Shown here piece by piece: positions 27,701 to 34,627 of a stretch of DNA of 64,000 bases. Position 1 is the first letter of the stretch; each line of letters begins with the position of its first letter. Both the position numbers and the translations under genes were made by a program. The notes under the pieces were generated by a model that saw only the letters and a list, made by a program, of their open reading frames with translations, was not told the origin of the DNA and ran no database searches. This DNA comes from Maribacter vaceletii (lineage in GTDB: Bacteria; Bacteroidota; Bacteroidia; Flavobacteriales; Flavobacteriaceae): the NCBI RefSeq assembly GCF_003634105.1, contig NZ_RBIQ01000007.1, forward strand, positions 62,001 through 126,000. Direction: 5' to 3'.

Positions 27701-29322
27701 TTTCGCACACTATAATTTGCCCTGATAATTCTCAAAGAACTTTAGAAATTTCCAGTAAACTAGTAACCAATAATAATGGAGATATAACTAAAATTATTGG
27801 CGCAACTAGAGACGTTACTGAAAAAAGGAATAAAGAAAACGAGCTCATAGAAAAAAACCGACTATTAACTTTTGTAGAACAACTAACACTAATTGGTTAC
27901 TGGCGCTTAAAAGTACCCAGCGCCGAATTTATTTGGTCTGACAATTTATACCGTATTTTTGATATTAAAGTTGGAACCCCAATGAATTTTAATAAATTCC
28001 TAACTCATTTACCTCTAAAGGATAAAAAATATTTAAAAGAACAAAGAGATAAATTTGTTGAAACTAAAGTATTCGAAAAATTTGTTCATCATTTAAAACA
28101 TAAAAATGGTGACATTAAAACTATTGAAGTAGTTGGTACTGTTATTACCAATAAAGATGGAAAAGTAACTGAATTAATAGGTTCAAGTCAAGATATAACG
28201 GAAAATGTAAAAAAAGAAAAAGAGTTAATAAAAAAGAACCAACAGCTTAATAAAGCAGAACATTTAGCAATGATTGGTTCGTTTATCTACAATCCAATCA
28301 TTGATGAGTTTAAATGGTCCAAAAATTCCTATAGGATTTATGATTTTGAAATTGGTATACCCATGAATTTTGATAAATTTCTAACACGTATACACCCTGA
28401 TGATTTTGAGAATTTAGTAAATCATCTTAATGAAATCATGACCAATAAAATATTTAAAAAAATCACATATAAAATAATTCTTAAAAATGGAACCATTAGA
28501 ACTATTGAGGCTATTGGAAATGTAAAAAAGAATAAAAGTGGAAAAGTTATTGAAGTTATAGGAACAAGCAGAGATATAACAGAACAAATGCGAGTTCAAG
28601 AAAAAATAATAGAAACTAATAACAATCTAGAAAAATCCACAGCCGAATTAACTGCAAGGAACAAACAACTTGCAGAATTTAACCATATTACCTCTCATAA
28701 TTTAAGAGCTCCTGTAAGTAATTTAAATGCATTATTAGATCTTTGGAAAGGTGAAGGTAATGAAAACTTAAAAGAGGTTCTTTTTGATAAATTTGAAATT
28801 GTAATTAACCACCTTACTGTTACATTAAACTCTTTAATTGAGTCTTTAAAAGTTACTAACAATATGGATGTGACTATGCAAAAACTTTCCTTTAAAGAAA
28901 CCCTAAATAAAACCGAAGAAATTTTAGCTGCCGAAATTTTAAAAACCAAAACAGTAATTAAAAATAATTTTTCTAACAAGGATACTATTACATATAATCA
29001 AATATACTTAGAAAGTATTTTTCTAAACCTTATAGGTAATGCAATTAAATATAAATCTCCAGACCGTAATCCAGAAATTGAAATTAAGTCTGACACAGTT
29101 AATGGGAAAATAAAATTATCTATTAAAGACAATGGTCTTGGCATAGATTTAAAAAGGCATGGTCATAAATTATTTGGGTTAAATAAGGTTTTTCATAGAC
29201 ATCCAGAAGCTAATGGAATAGGCCTTTTTATGACAAAAACACAAATAGAAGCTATGGGAGGTTCCATTTATGCAGAAAGTGAAGTAAATGTTGGAACTAC
29301 TTTTTTTATAACTTTTAATTAA
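24775..29322 (+). CDS. Soluble sensor histidine kinase with ten PAS/PAC modules
   Basis: 1515 residues. Ten successive PAS-PAC modules of about 125 residues run from about 15 to 1275. Each opens with a G-x-W-like strand (GSWNWD, GNWQW, GYWRLK), then W(S/T)(D/E)N.Y, and ends in G(T/S)..D(I/V)T. A short coiled linker leads to a HisKA-like H-box with H1308 (FNHITSHNLRAPVSNL) and a HATPase with N-box near 1420 (NLIGNAIKY) and G-box near 1452 (DNGLGID). No membrane segments are seen, so sensing is cytoplasmic. The start must be TTG at 24775: the frame closes with a stop at 24727, no ATG lies between, and the next in-frame Met is deep inside module 3. The gene is followed by its response regulator after 5 nt. 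Confidence 0.93.
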   Translation: MNNSKFDINQTLELLENTNKVAHIGIFQFDVNTKKIYWNNVLKSIYEVSEDFIPTLDNIFNFIKDPKQKELFCNIHANALKLKKSFVLEHDIRTAKRNNKYLQVSGQPVFEKDNCIKILGTIIDLTESKKSKLSLTKTNQQLKTAEILAKLGSWNWDLITNELKWSDNLYTIFNHNKNTPVTYEVYLDYIYKEDKEHVTKKFEDAIAHKKYNNSTYRIQLKNGAIKTLKSAGKVITNSKGEILNIVGSCQDITQELAEKKELLQKNKQLQQTENITAVGCYKLILENEEFSWTNNMYKIFDIEHGTKTNLELLFNLIHPEDRDYIKSKLDEIKEEKKSITFTHRIIVKDATVKTVKIVSDTITNSKGKVVEIYGTCQDITDKLNSKIKLHQTNKQLNLTEKVAKAGSWQWNIEKDEFKWTNNLYKILGIKVGTKISFELINANTHPEDREPVKKAIQKILETNKASTFTHRILQKNGTYTTLEVIAEPITNKKGKAVELIGSIRDITNNLSIEQELLEANELLHFAEQLTNMGFWRYKPNTNAVFWSENLYKMFEHPKEEKLSFESYFNCIHPEDQEFVKEKINQSINDNKFYDFMHRIIVNCGEIRILQITGKISINKYDGVLELLGTCLDITESETINIELTQKNQQLRIAEKMTRIGNWQWNPKTNTVIWSDNMYNIYEHDKNEPVKYETYISYVYEEDKSTVISNLKAGMQDGNFRNATYRIQLKNGKIKTLKTVGKIITNKDGDVIEMLGTCQDVTERIQKEIELTQKNQQFNFAEKIADLGSWQWDIIKNEIIWSDNHYRIFGIEIGTPINLDLFYSYIHPEDFDYVKKNEAQILTEKEFSKTRYRILLDNGQVKTLEVIGYASTNGEGDITNLIGTTQDITTRIQAKQELLEKNQLLAVAENISEMGSWEWDPITKEFTWSDNLYEIIGFEKGSRITFKKYLSRIPEEEHEIIYKHAQLSVANKNFQKFSHTIICPDNSQRTLEISSKLVTNNNGDITKIIGATRDVTEKRNKENELIEKNRLLTFVEQLTLIGYWRLKVPSAEFIWSDNLYRIFDIKVGTPMNFNKFLTHLPLKDKKYLKEQRDKFVETKVFEKFVHHLKHKNGDIKTIEVVGTVITNKDGKVTELIGSSQDITENVKKEKELIKKNQQLNKAEHLAMIGSFIYNPIIDEFKWSKNSYRIYDFEIGIPMNFDKFLTRIHPDDFENLVNHLNEIMTNKIFKKITYKIILKNGTIRTIEAIGNVKKNKSGKVIEVIGTSRDITEQMRVQEKIIETNNNLEKSTAELTARNKQLAEFNHITSHNLRAPVSNLNALLDLWKGEGNENLKEVLFDKFEIVINHLTVTLNSLIESLKVTNNMDVTMQKLSFKETLNKTEEILAAEILKTKTVIKNNFSNKDTITYNQIYLESIFLNLIGNAIKYKSPDRNPEIEIKSDTVNGKIKLSIKDNGLGIDLKRHGHKLFGLNKVFHRHPEANGIGLFMTKTQIEAMGGSIYAESEVNVGTTFFITFN

Positions 29323-29327
29323 AAAAA

Positions 29328-29729
29328 ATGAAAAATAAATTGAATGTTTGTATTGTAGATGATGATGAAATTTACCAATACACCATGTCTCTAAATCTAA
29401 AATCTTTAGATTCCGTTGGCGAAATTAAAGTTTTTAATGATGGTTTAGAAGCAACTAATTTTATGCTAGATAAACTCCATAACCAAGAGGAATTACCAGA
29501 CATAATTTTTCTAGACATAAACATGCCAGTAATGGATGGTTTTCAATTTATGGAAGAATATGAAAAAATTAAATCTAAACTTACTAAAAATATAATCATA
29601 TATATGATATCATCCTCCGTAGACCCCGTAGATATTGAAAAAGCAACACAAATAGAAGATATCTCAGATTATTTAACAAAACCAATAAGGCAACAACAAT
29701 TAATGGATATTTTAGAGAAATTGGATTAA
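29328..29729 (+). CDS. Single-domain response regulator (CheY/Rcp1-like)
   Basis: 133 residues, receiver domain only. The acidic pocket is D11-D12-D13 (CIVDDDEIY), the phospho-acceptor D63 (FLDINMPVMDG) and the conserved Lys 118 (YLTKPIRQ). There is no DNA-binding output domain. It lies 5 nt after the multi-PAS kinase, so it is the cognate phospho-acceptor and probably passes the signal on by protein contact. In bacteriophytochrome-type systems the same pairing (PAS kinase plus Rcp1-like regulator) is common. Its transcription factor partner, if any, is not in the window. Confidence 0.95.
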   Translation: MKNKLNVCIVDDDEIYQYTMSLNLKSLDSVGEIKVFNDGLEATNFMLDKLHNQEELPDIIFLDINMPVMDGFQFMEEYEKIKSKLTKNIIIYMISSSVDPVDIEKATQIEDISDYLTKPIRQQQLMDILEKLD

Positions 29730-29806
29730 AAAAAAAGTGAGAAATAGTTAATTATCGTGTGTACTTAACCTAATTATGTTAATTATAACTGCCTAGCATT
29801 TATAAT

Positions 29807-32377
29807 TTAACTACTCTCCATTGTTATAAATACATTACTAAAATTACATTTTTCTAAATCACTCTTATGAATAACAAAAAATAAGTCACCAGCATCTCCC
29901 CATTGCATATCGCCTGCAGAGGTTACTGTTAATAAAGTTATCCAATCTTCTGGGTTTCCTTTTTTATTTAAAGAGGCTTGTAATTCTGGGGCTTCATGCT
30001 GCGTAAATGCATGAGCATTTACAGCATAATTATACTTATTTTTACCTTGCAAAGGTTCTTCAAAAAGGTCATATAAATCTTCCAAAAAATGTTCGTCTTC
30101 CTGTAATTTTTTTGCATCCTCTCCTTTAAACAAATGTGTATTTACATAACTTGCATAAAAAGATGGAGCACTATTAATTTTTTTTACATTTACCTTATAT
30201 CCTTGGTAACTATCCTCTACCATTTCATAATAATCTTCTTCAGAAAACTTAAATCTTTTCCCAGATTTTAAAGTGCTTTCATCTTCTATATAAATTATTT
30301 TTCCTGGGCTACTATCTCCGCCATAGATAGTATGCAAAGTTTCTAAAAAGAAAAAAAGTATGCCTTTTCTAGGCAAATAGTCTTGCAAATGTGTTATTTG
30401 CGAACAATTTATTTGTCCTATAAATTCATAGATATAATTGGTTTTGTTTTCTCTCCAATTATCTCCAAATCTTGGATAGGGAACTTCTTCTGGCAAATCT
30501 GGCATTCCACCAAAACGATGGTTACCCAAATTGGCATAATCTTCTTCTACCTCATGCGTAAAGGAAACACTTTTTTTAACAACACTAAGTAGTGCCTTTT
30601 TATGTTTCTCCAATTTATTTTCTACTATGACCTTTTCAATTTCAGAGACTAATTCTTTATCATTTTTTGCATAAAAAATTGTATTATCCCAAGAAACTAA
30701 ACCTTTCCCATCTGCTCCTTTATAATCATAATCTAACAAGCGTTTTTTGTCTTCTATAGAAAGCTCTATAACTTTTATAGTATTATATACCGATGGCAAA
30801 CTTTCTAATGGGTTTTTATTTAAGTTTATCTTGCCTAATTTAGATTGTTTAGCTAAAGATTTTGGCAACGTTTTTAATAAGTTCCCATCTAAAGAAATAT
30901 TTTGAAGCTCTGGCATCTTAATTTCATTAGGAATATTTGTAATTTTATTATTAGAAACCCAGAAATTTTTTAATTTTGGTAACTGCCATACACCGTTTGG
31001 CAAAGCAAACAAAAGGTTATTTCCTAAAGATAATTGCTCTAAATTTGTAAGCTTCCCTATAGCTTTAGGAAGTTCTTGTATAGAAGTACCACTAAAATGC
31101 AATGTTTTTAACTTTGTTAGTTTAGAAATTTCCTTTGGAACTTCTTTTAATGGTAATTTTTGGTTTTGCCAATTATTAGAACGCTGCGAAATACTTAAGC
31201 TTTCTAAGTTTTTAAAGGCCAATATATTTTTTGGAAAGGAAACAAAATTTGGATTTTCTAAATTTAAAAAACAAACATCATTTGGCGATGCGGTTTCCGT
31301 TTCCTTTAAAGATATAAATTGATAATTAGACCAATTAAGACTTTCAACCTCCATTTTTTTTGCCAATTGTATTGGGAAAGATTTATTATGATAACTTTTA
31401 GTCATTTCACCAGCCATTAACAGCCAACCTTTTTTAAATATAACAGTACCATTAAAATCTAACCTATAATTAAAACCCTTTAATCTAGAGTGCAAAAACA
31501 AAGGGGCATTTGTCTTGCCCTCATTAAACAGTAATTGCCCATCTGGCAATCCGTTTTTATGAATACCTTTTGCTGGTATAACTATTTCTATTCGTCCGTC
31601 TCCTGGGTAATCATCCAATACTTCGTCAGCAATAGCTTTTTTAAACTCTTTAGTTTTTGCACTAATTGTAACCACCAACTCTTTAGACATTTTAGCAATA
31701 ATAGCCTTACAATCTTCTTTAATAAACTGAAATTTAAAGTTACCTACAGTTATATATTCTTTACCATCTGCTGGGATAGTAATATCATATATCTTTTGTT
31801 CTGGCTTTATGCTTGTAGCAGTTACAACTTTTAGTTTTTCTTGGTATTCCTCTTCTTCTTTTTTTATCTCTAAAAGATGTTCTTCCCAAATTTTCTGGCG
31901 GTGTGCTTTATCTCCAAGAATTTTTAAAGATTCAAAAGTTTGCATTACCCATTCTTGTAACTGCCCGTCTTCATTTTTTTCATGAACCACTTTAAATTCT
32001 ATATAATAATCATCATCTAATAAAATCCCAGCAAAAAAATAATTAATATTAAAATGAGTTTCACGAAAAACTGCATCTGTATGTGCTTTTATTAAAAAAG
32101 CATCTAAATCATTTATTTTCTTGTTTTTACCACATATTTTTTCAGATTTAAAATGTACAGACAAACAAGAATCCTGAAACTTTTCTTGCCATGTACTCCC
32201 CAAATAATTGGAACTAAAAAGGTCTGAAAGTTTTAAAACCGCAACACTAATGATTGGCCACTGATTCTTATATTTTATCGTTTTATTATTGGCCCATATT
32301 CCTACTTTAGAAGAATCAAAAATTTCAAAAGCATTTGGTAGGTCTATTTTAAATAAATCAGTTACATGACTTCTCAT
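29807..32377 (-). CDS. LRR-DUF1963 (YwqG-like) protein
   Basis: 856 residues without a signal peptide or membrane segment, so probably cytoplasmic. About 380 N-terminal residues match nothing I know, with a charged helix at about 160-180. Residues of about 389-530 hold leucine-rich repeats of the bacterial/ROCO-like type (L.TLHFSGTSIQELPKAIGKL, L.QLSLGNNLLFALPNGVWQL). From about 615 to the end lies a DUF1963/YwqG domain (GGMPDLPEEVPYP, FIGQINCSQI, LPRKGILFFF, MQWGDAGDLFFVI). DUF1963 proteins are often found near toxin/immunity or T6-like loci, but no such partner is adjacent. Its promoter carries dyad 2, the same plan as the MORN and metzincin genes. Function unknown. Confidence 0.8.
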   Translation of the reverse strand: MRSHVTDLFKIDLPNAFEIFDSSKVGIWANNKTIKYKNQWPIISVAVLKLSDLFSSNYLGSTWQEKFQDSCLSVHFKSEKICGKNKKINDLDAFLIKAHTDAVFRETHFNINYFFAGILLDDDYYIEFKVVHEKNEDGQLQEWVMQTFESLKILGDKAHRQKIWEEHLLEIKKEEEEYQEKLKVVTATSIKPEQKIYDITIPADGKEYITVGNFKFQFIKEDCKAIIAKMSKELVVTISAKTKEFKKAIADEVLDDYPGDGRIEIVIPAKGIHKNGLPDGQLLFNEGKTNAPLFLHSRLKGFNYRLDFNGTVIFKKGWLLMAGEMTKSYHNKSFPIQLAKKMEVESLNWSNYQFISLKETETASPNDVCFLNLENPNFVSFPKNILAFKNLESLSISQRSNNWQNQKLPLKEVPKEISKLTKLKTLHFSGTSIQELPKAIGKLTNLEQLSLGNNLLFALPNGVWQLPKLKNFWVSNNKITNIPNEIKMPELQNISLDGNLLKTLPKSLAKQSKLGKINLNKNPLESLPSVYNTIKVIELSIEDKKRLLDYDYKGADGKGLVSWDNTIFYAKNDKELVSEIEKVIVENKLEKHKKALLSVVKKSVSFTHEVEEDYANLGNHRFGGMPDLPEEVPYPRFGDNWRENKTNYIYEFIGQINCSQITHLQDYLPRKGILFFFLETLHTIYGGDSSPGKIIYIEDESTLKSGKRFKFSEEDYYEMVEDSYQGYKVNVKKINSAPSFYASYVNTHLFKGEDAKKLQEDEHFLEDLYDLFEEPLQGKNKYNYAVNAHAFTQHEAPELQASLNKKGNPEDWITLLTVTSAGDMQWGDAGDLFFVIHKSDLEKCNFSNVFITMESS

Positions 32378-32401
32378 ACATGGTGTATTGAAATTTTATT
32401 G

Positions 32402-32456
32402 CAAAATTGCAGTATTAACATAAGTAACACCTCCCTTATTTCAGGGATTTTACAAA
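32402..32456 (-). promoter_or_regulatory. Promoter with dyad operator 2 (LRR-DUF1963 gene)
   Basis: On the minus strand: TTTGTAAAA (32456-32448), the dyad TCCCT-N6-AGGGA (32447-32432), 22 nt, then CAATTTTG (32409-32402), 7 of 8 to the -7 consensus. Compared with dyad 1, 20 of 25 bases of the box plus dyad agree, and the spacing is identical. It abuts the stop codon of the rhodanese gene. Confidence 0.65.
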
Positions 32457-32819
32457 TTAATCTTGCTGCAAACTAAAAAGGTAAGCATCATAACCACCTT
32501 GCAAATTAATTACATTTTTAAATCCCAAGGAATCTAACAAAGAAGCAGCTTTTGCACTTCTTCCACCTTTTTTACAATAAACATAAATAGTTTCTTCTTT
32601 ATCTAGAGATTTAATTTGCTCTTCAAAATTCTTATCAAACCAGTTAATATTTTTAGCATTTTCTAAATGGCCTTCTGCAAATTCCACAGGGGTCCTAACA
32701 TCTATAAGTATTGCATTATTAGTATCTTTTTGTGAAAATTCTGTGATATGTATTGCTTTATTTTGTGAACAAGAAAAAAATAAGAACAACAATGTAAAAG
32801 ACAAGAAAAATAATTTCAT
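32457..32819 (-). CDS. Rhodanese-like domain lipoprotein
   Basis: 120 residues. The lipobox FFSC with Cys17 predicts a lipoprotein. A single rhodanese domain fills the rest: AILIDVRTPVEFAEGHLENAKNI, then the active-site loop YCKKGGRSAKAA with C82, and GFKNVINLQGGYDAY at the end. The active Cys and the Asp/Arg of the CH2A-like motif are present, so sulfur transfer or persulfide carriage in the periplasm is plausible. It is upstream of the LRR-DUF1963 gene on the same strand, but that gene has its own promoter. It is divergent from the ECF sigma gene. Confidence 0.88.
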   Translation of the reverse strand: MKLFFLSFTLLFLFFSCSQNKAIHITEFSQKDTNNAILIDVRTPVEFAEGHLENAKNINWFDKNFEEQIKSLDKEETIYVYCKKGGRSAKAASLLDSLGFKNVINLQGGYDAYLFSLQQD

Positions 32820-32874
32820 AAAATTTATTTTGTTGGATAATAACTCAAAATTAACATATTAAATAAAAATCTTT

Positions 32875-32882
32875 TACTTTTG
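32875..32882 (+). promoter_or_regulatory. -7 element upstream of the ECF sigma gene
   Basis: TACTTTTG is a full match to TAnnTTTG, 18 nt before the ATG at 32901. At the -33 distance only a TTA is seen (32851-32853, spacer 21). Confidence 0.55.
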
Positions 32883-32900
32883 ATACTAATAAATAACAGA

Positions 32901-33455
32901 ATGGCATCTCATCAACTAAATCCAAATATCTGGGTAGATCAATACGCAGATTATCTTTTTAATTATGCTGTTACAAGAGTTAGTGACGCTGAGATTGCAA
33001 AAGATTTAGTACAAGAAACTTTTTTTGCAGGATTAAAATCTGCTAAAAATTATAAAGGAGATGCTGCAGAGCGTACTTGGTTAATAGCAATTCTTAAAAG
33101 AAAAGTAATAGACCATTACCGAAAAATAAATTCTAAGAAAGGCAAGGCAGAAGTTCGTATGAACTATAGTGCTAATAGTGATTCTGAAGGAGATTGGCTA
33201 GAAGAACAAGTGGCAGACCCTTTTAGCACTATGAATAATAATCTATTAGAAAATGAGGAATTGGGTGAAGCTATACAACTATGTATTTCTAAATTACCTA
33301 AAAAACAATCTAAAGTTTTTGTAATGAAAACAGTTCAGGGTATAGATACAGAAGATATTTGTAATGAACTAGGAATTAATCCGTCTAATTTGTGGGTTAT
33401 GATTCACAGAGCCAGAACTGCCCTTATGGATTGTTTAAATAAAAATTGGTTTTAA
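32901..33455 (+). CDS. ECF-type RNA polymerase sigma factor
   Basis: 184 residues from the ATG at 32901 (the frame extends to a TTG at 32880, which lies in the -7 box). Region 2 is ADYLFNYAVTRVSDAEIAKDLVQETFFAGLKSAKNYKGDAAERTWLIAILKRKVIDHYRK in the expected order. Region 4 is AIQLCISKLPKKQSKVFVMK followed by the helix-turn-helix TEDICNELGINPSNLWVMIHRARTAL. A gene for a small zinc-binding protein starts 3 nt downstream and is likely its anti-sigma factor. The signal and regulon are unknown. Confidence 0.93.
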   Translation: MASHQLNPNIWVDQYADYLFNYAVTRVSDAEIAKDLVQETFFAGLKSAKNYKGDAAERTWLIAILKRKVIDHYRKINSKKGKAEVRMNYSANSDSEGDWLEEQVADPFSTMNNNLLENEELGEAIQLCISKLPKKQSKVFVMKTVQGIDTEDICNELGINPSNLWVMIHRARTALMDCLNKNWF

Positions 33456-33458
33456 AGT

Positions 33459-33686
33459 ATGATTTCTTGTGAAAAAGCAGCAGTAATTTGTAACAAAGCT
33501 CAGTATAAAGAGGCTTCTTTAATGGAGAAAATAAAATTAAAATTCCATCTTTTTATGTGTAAGGCTTGTTCTAAACACAGTAAAAAAAATGCGGAATTAA
33601 CATCGCTTTGTAATAAAGCTAACCTTCATATTTTGTCTGATAATGACAAGTTAGCTATGAAAAGTAAATTAGAAGGAAAAAAATAA
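33459..33686 (+). CDS. Small zinc-binding anti-sigma factor candidate
   Basis: 75 residues with no membrane segment. H30-x3-C34-x2-C37 (FHLFMCKACSKH) plus C11 forms the metal-binding pattern of zinc anti-sigma (ZAS) domains, and the protein is very basic. It begins 3 nt after the ECF sigma gene, which fits a cognate, possibly redox-sensing, soluble anti-sigma factor. Its last 18 nt overlap the convergent UbiA-like gene. The role is inferred from motif and context only. Confidence 0.7.
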   Translation: MISCEKAAVICNKAQYKEASLMEKIKLKFHLFMCKACSKHSKKNAELTSLCNKANLHILSDNDKLAMKSKLEGKK

Positions 33687-34487
33687 AAGTAAAATATACC
33701 AAAATACAGGAATACTTTCTACCCATAAAGAAGCAAAATATTTATTCTGATTTCTTTTGGTTACATACATTAAAATTCCCAACGTTAAAAACAAAATACC
33801 TTTTGCTAAAATATCTATTGTCGTAATAGTGTCTTTTAAATAAATTAATAAAAAGAAAATTAGCACCCCAAAAGCACCTATTATTTTACTTTTTGTAACT
33901 CCGTATCGTTGCGGTAATGTTTTAAGTTCTAGAGAATCGTATTTTAAATCTCGTATTTCAAAAGGAATAAGAAGAATTAAAACTAAAATAAAACGTTGTA
34001 ATGTTTCTACCCAAACATCCCAGGTTAATGGTAAATCTAAATCTAAAAAAGGGATAACAACTGTTAATCCTGCCCAAACCAGGGCTACAGATATAATTTT
34101 AAATCCACCAAAATCTCTAAACTTTTTTATATGTGGTAAAACAGGAATAGCATATAAACCTGTTAAAACAATTAACACTAACAAGCCTAAAATGGTTTTG
34201 ATATGCAAATAAAAGATATTATATATGCAAATAGCTAAAGCTATGAAACTAAAAAACTGAATGTTTTTGTGGTATTTATTTGCAACTAAAATGTATTTCT
34301 TAGCCTCTACCCCATATTTTATAAAATTGTATCCACAAATAGTACTAAAAAAAACAAAAGACAGTAAATGGTTATCAATTTTTATAGAAAACAATAAGCC
34401 TGTTACTAAAAGTAAAGAAACTACCGCTAAAGCAACATGAATACTGGCATCTAAGTAAAAATTAAATAGAGTTTTTAATACCTTCAT
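33669..34487 (-). CDS. UbiA-like membrane protein
   Basis: 272 residues from the ATG at 34487, which begins MKVLKTLFNFYLDASIHVALAV, the usual first helix of the group. An in-frame extension to 34595 has no ATG. About eight hydrophobic segments are visible. The second polar loop has the UbiA-type motif IRDLKYDSLELKTLPQRYG. The first motif, normally NDxxDxxxD, reads NFIKYGVE, so both catalytic Asp residues are missing. It may therefore be a divergent or non-prenyltransferase member. It is convergent with, and overlaps by 18 nt, the anti-sigma gene, and is divergent from gcvP. A -7-like TATTTTTG on the minus strand (34499-34492) lies only 4 nt before the ATG. Confidence 0.65.
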   Translation of the reverse strand: MKVLKTLFNFYLDASIHVALAVVSLLLVTGLLFSIKIDNHLLSFVFFSTICGYNFIKYGVEAKKYILVANKYHKNIQFFSFIALAICIYNIFYLHIKTILGLLVLIVLTGLYAIPVLPHIKKFRDFGGFKIISVALVWAGLTVVIPFLDLDLPLTWDVWVETLQRFILVLILLIPFEIRDLKYDSLELKTLPQRYGVTKSKIIGAFGVLIFFLLIYLKDTITTIDILAKGILFLTLGILMYVTKRNQNKYFASLWVESIPVFWYILLLFFSF

Positions 34488-34627
34488 ATAACAAAAATAA
34501 CTAAACTGTTTATAACCTAAGTTTTTGGTTAAAAACTTTAGTATTCTTCCTTTACTGAGTCCTAAAATACCATAAATAATTTCCTTATTTTGCAAAACTA
34601 TTTAAAGTAAAAAAACTAATTCAGAAT

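Noticed and set aside
24790-28600. Regularly spaced similar segments that could suggest a DNA repeat array or CRISPR
   Set aside because: They are divergent PAS-PAC protein modules of about 380 bp, all in one open frame.
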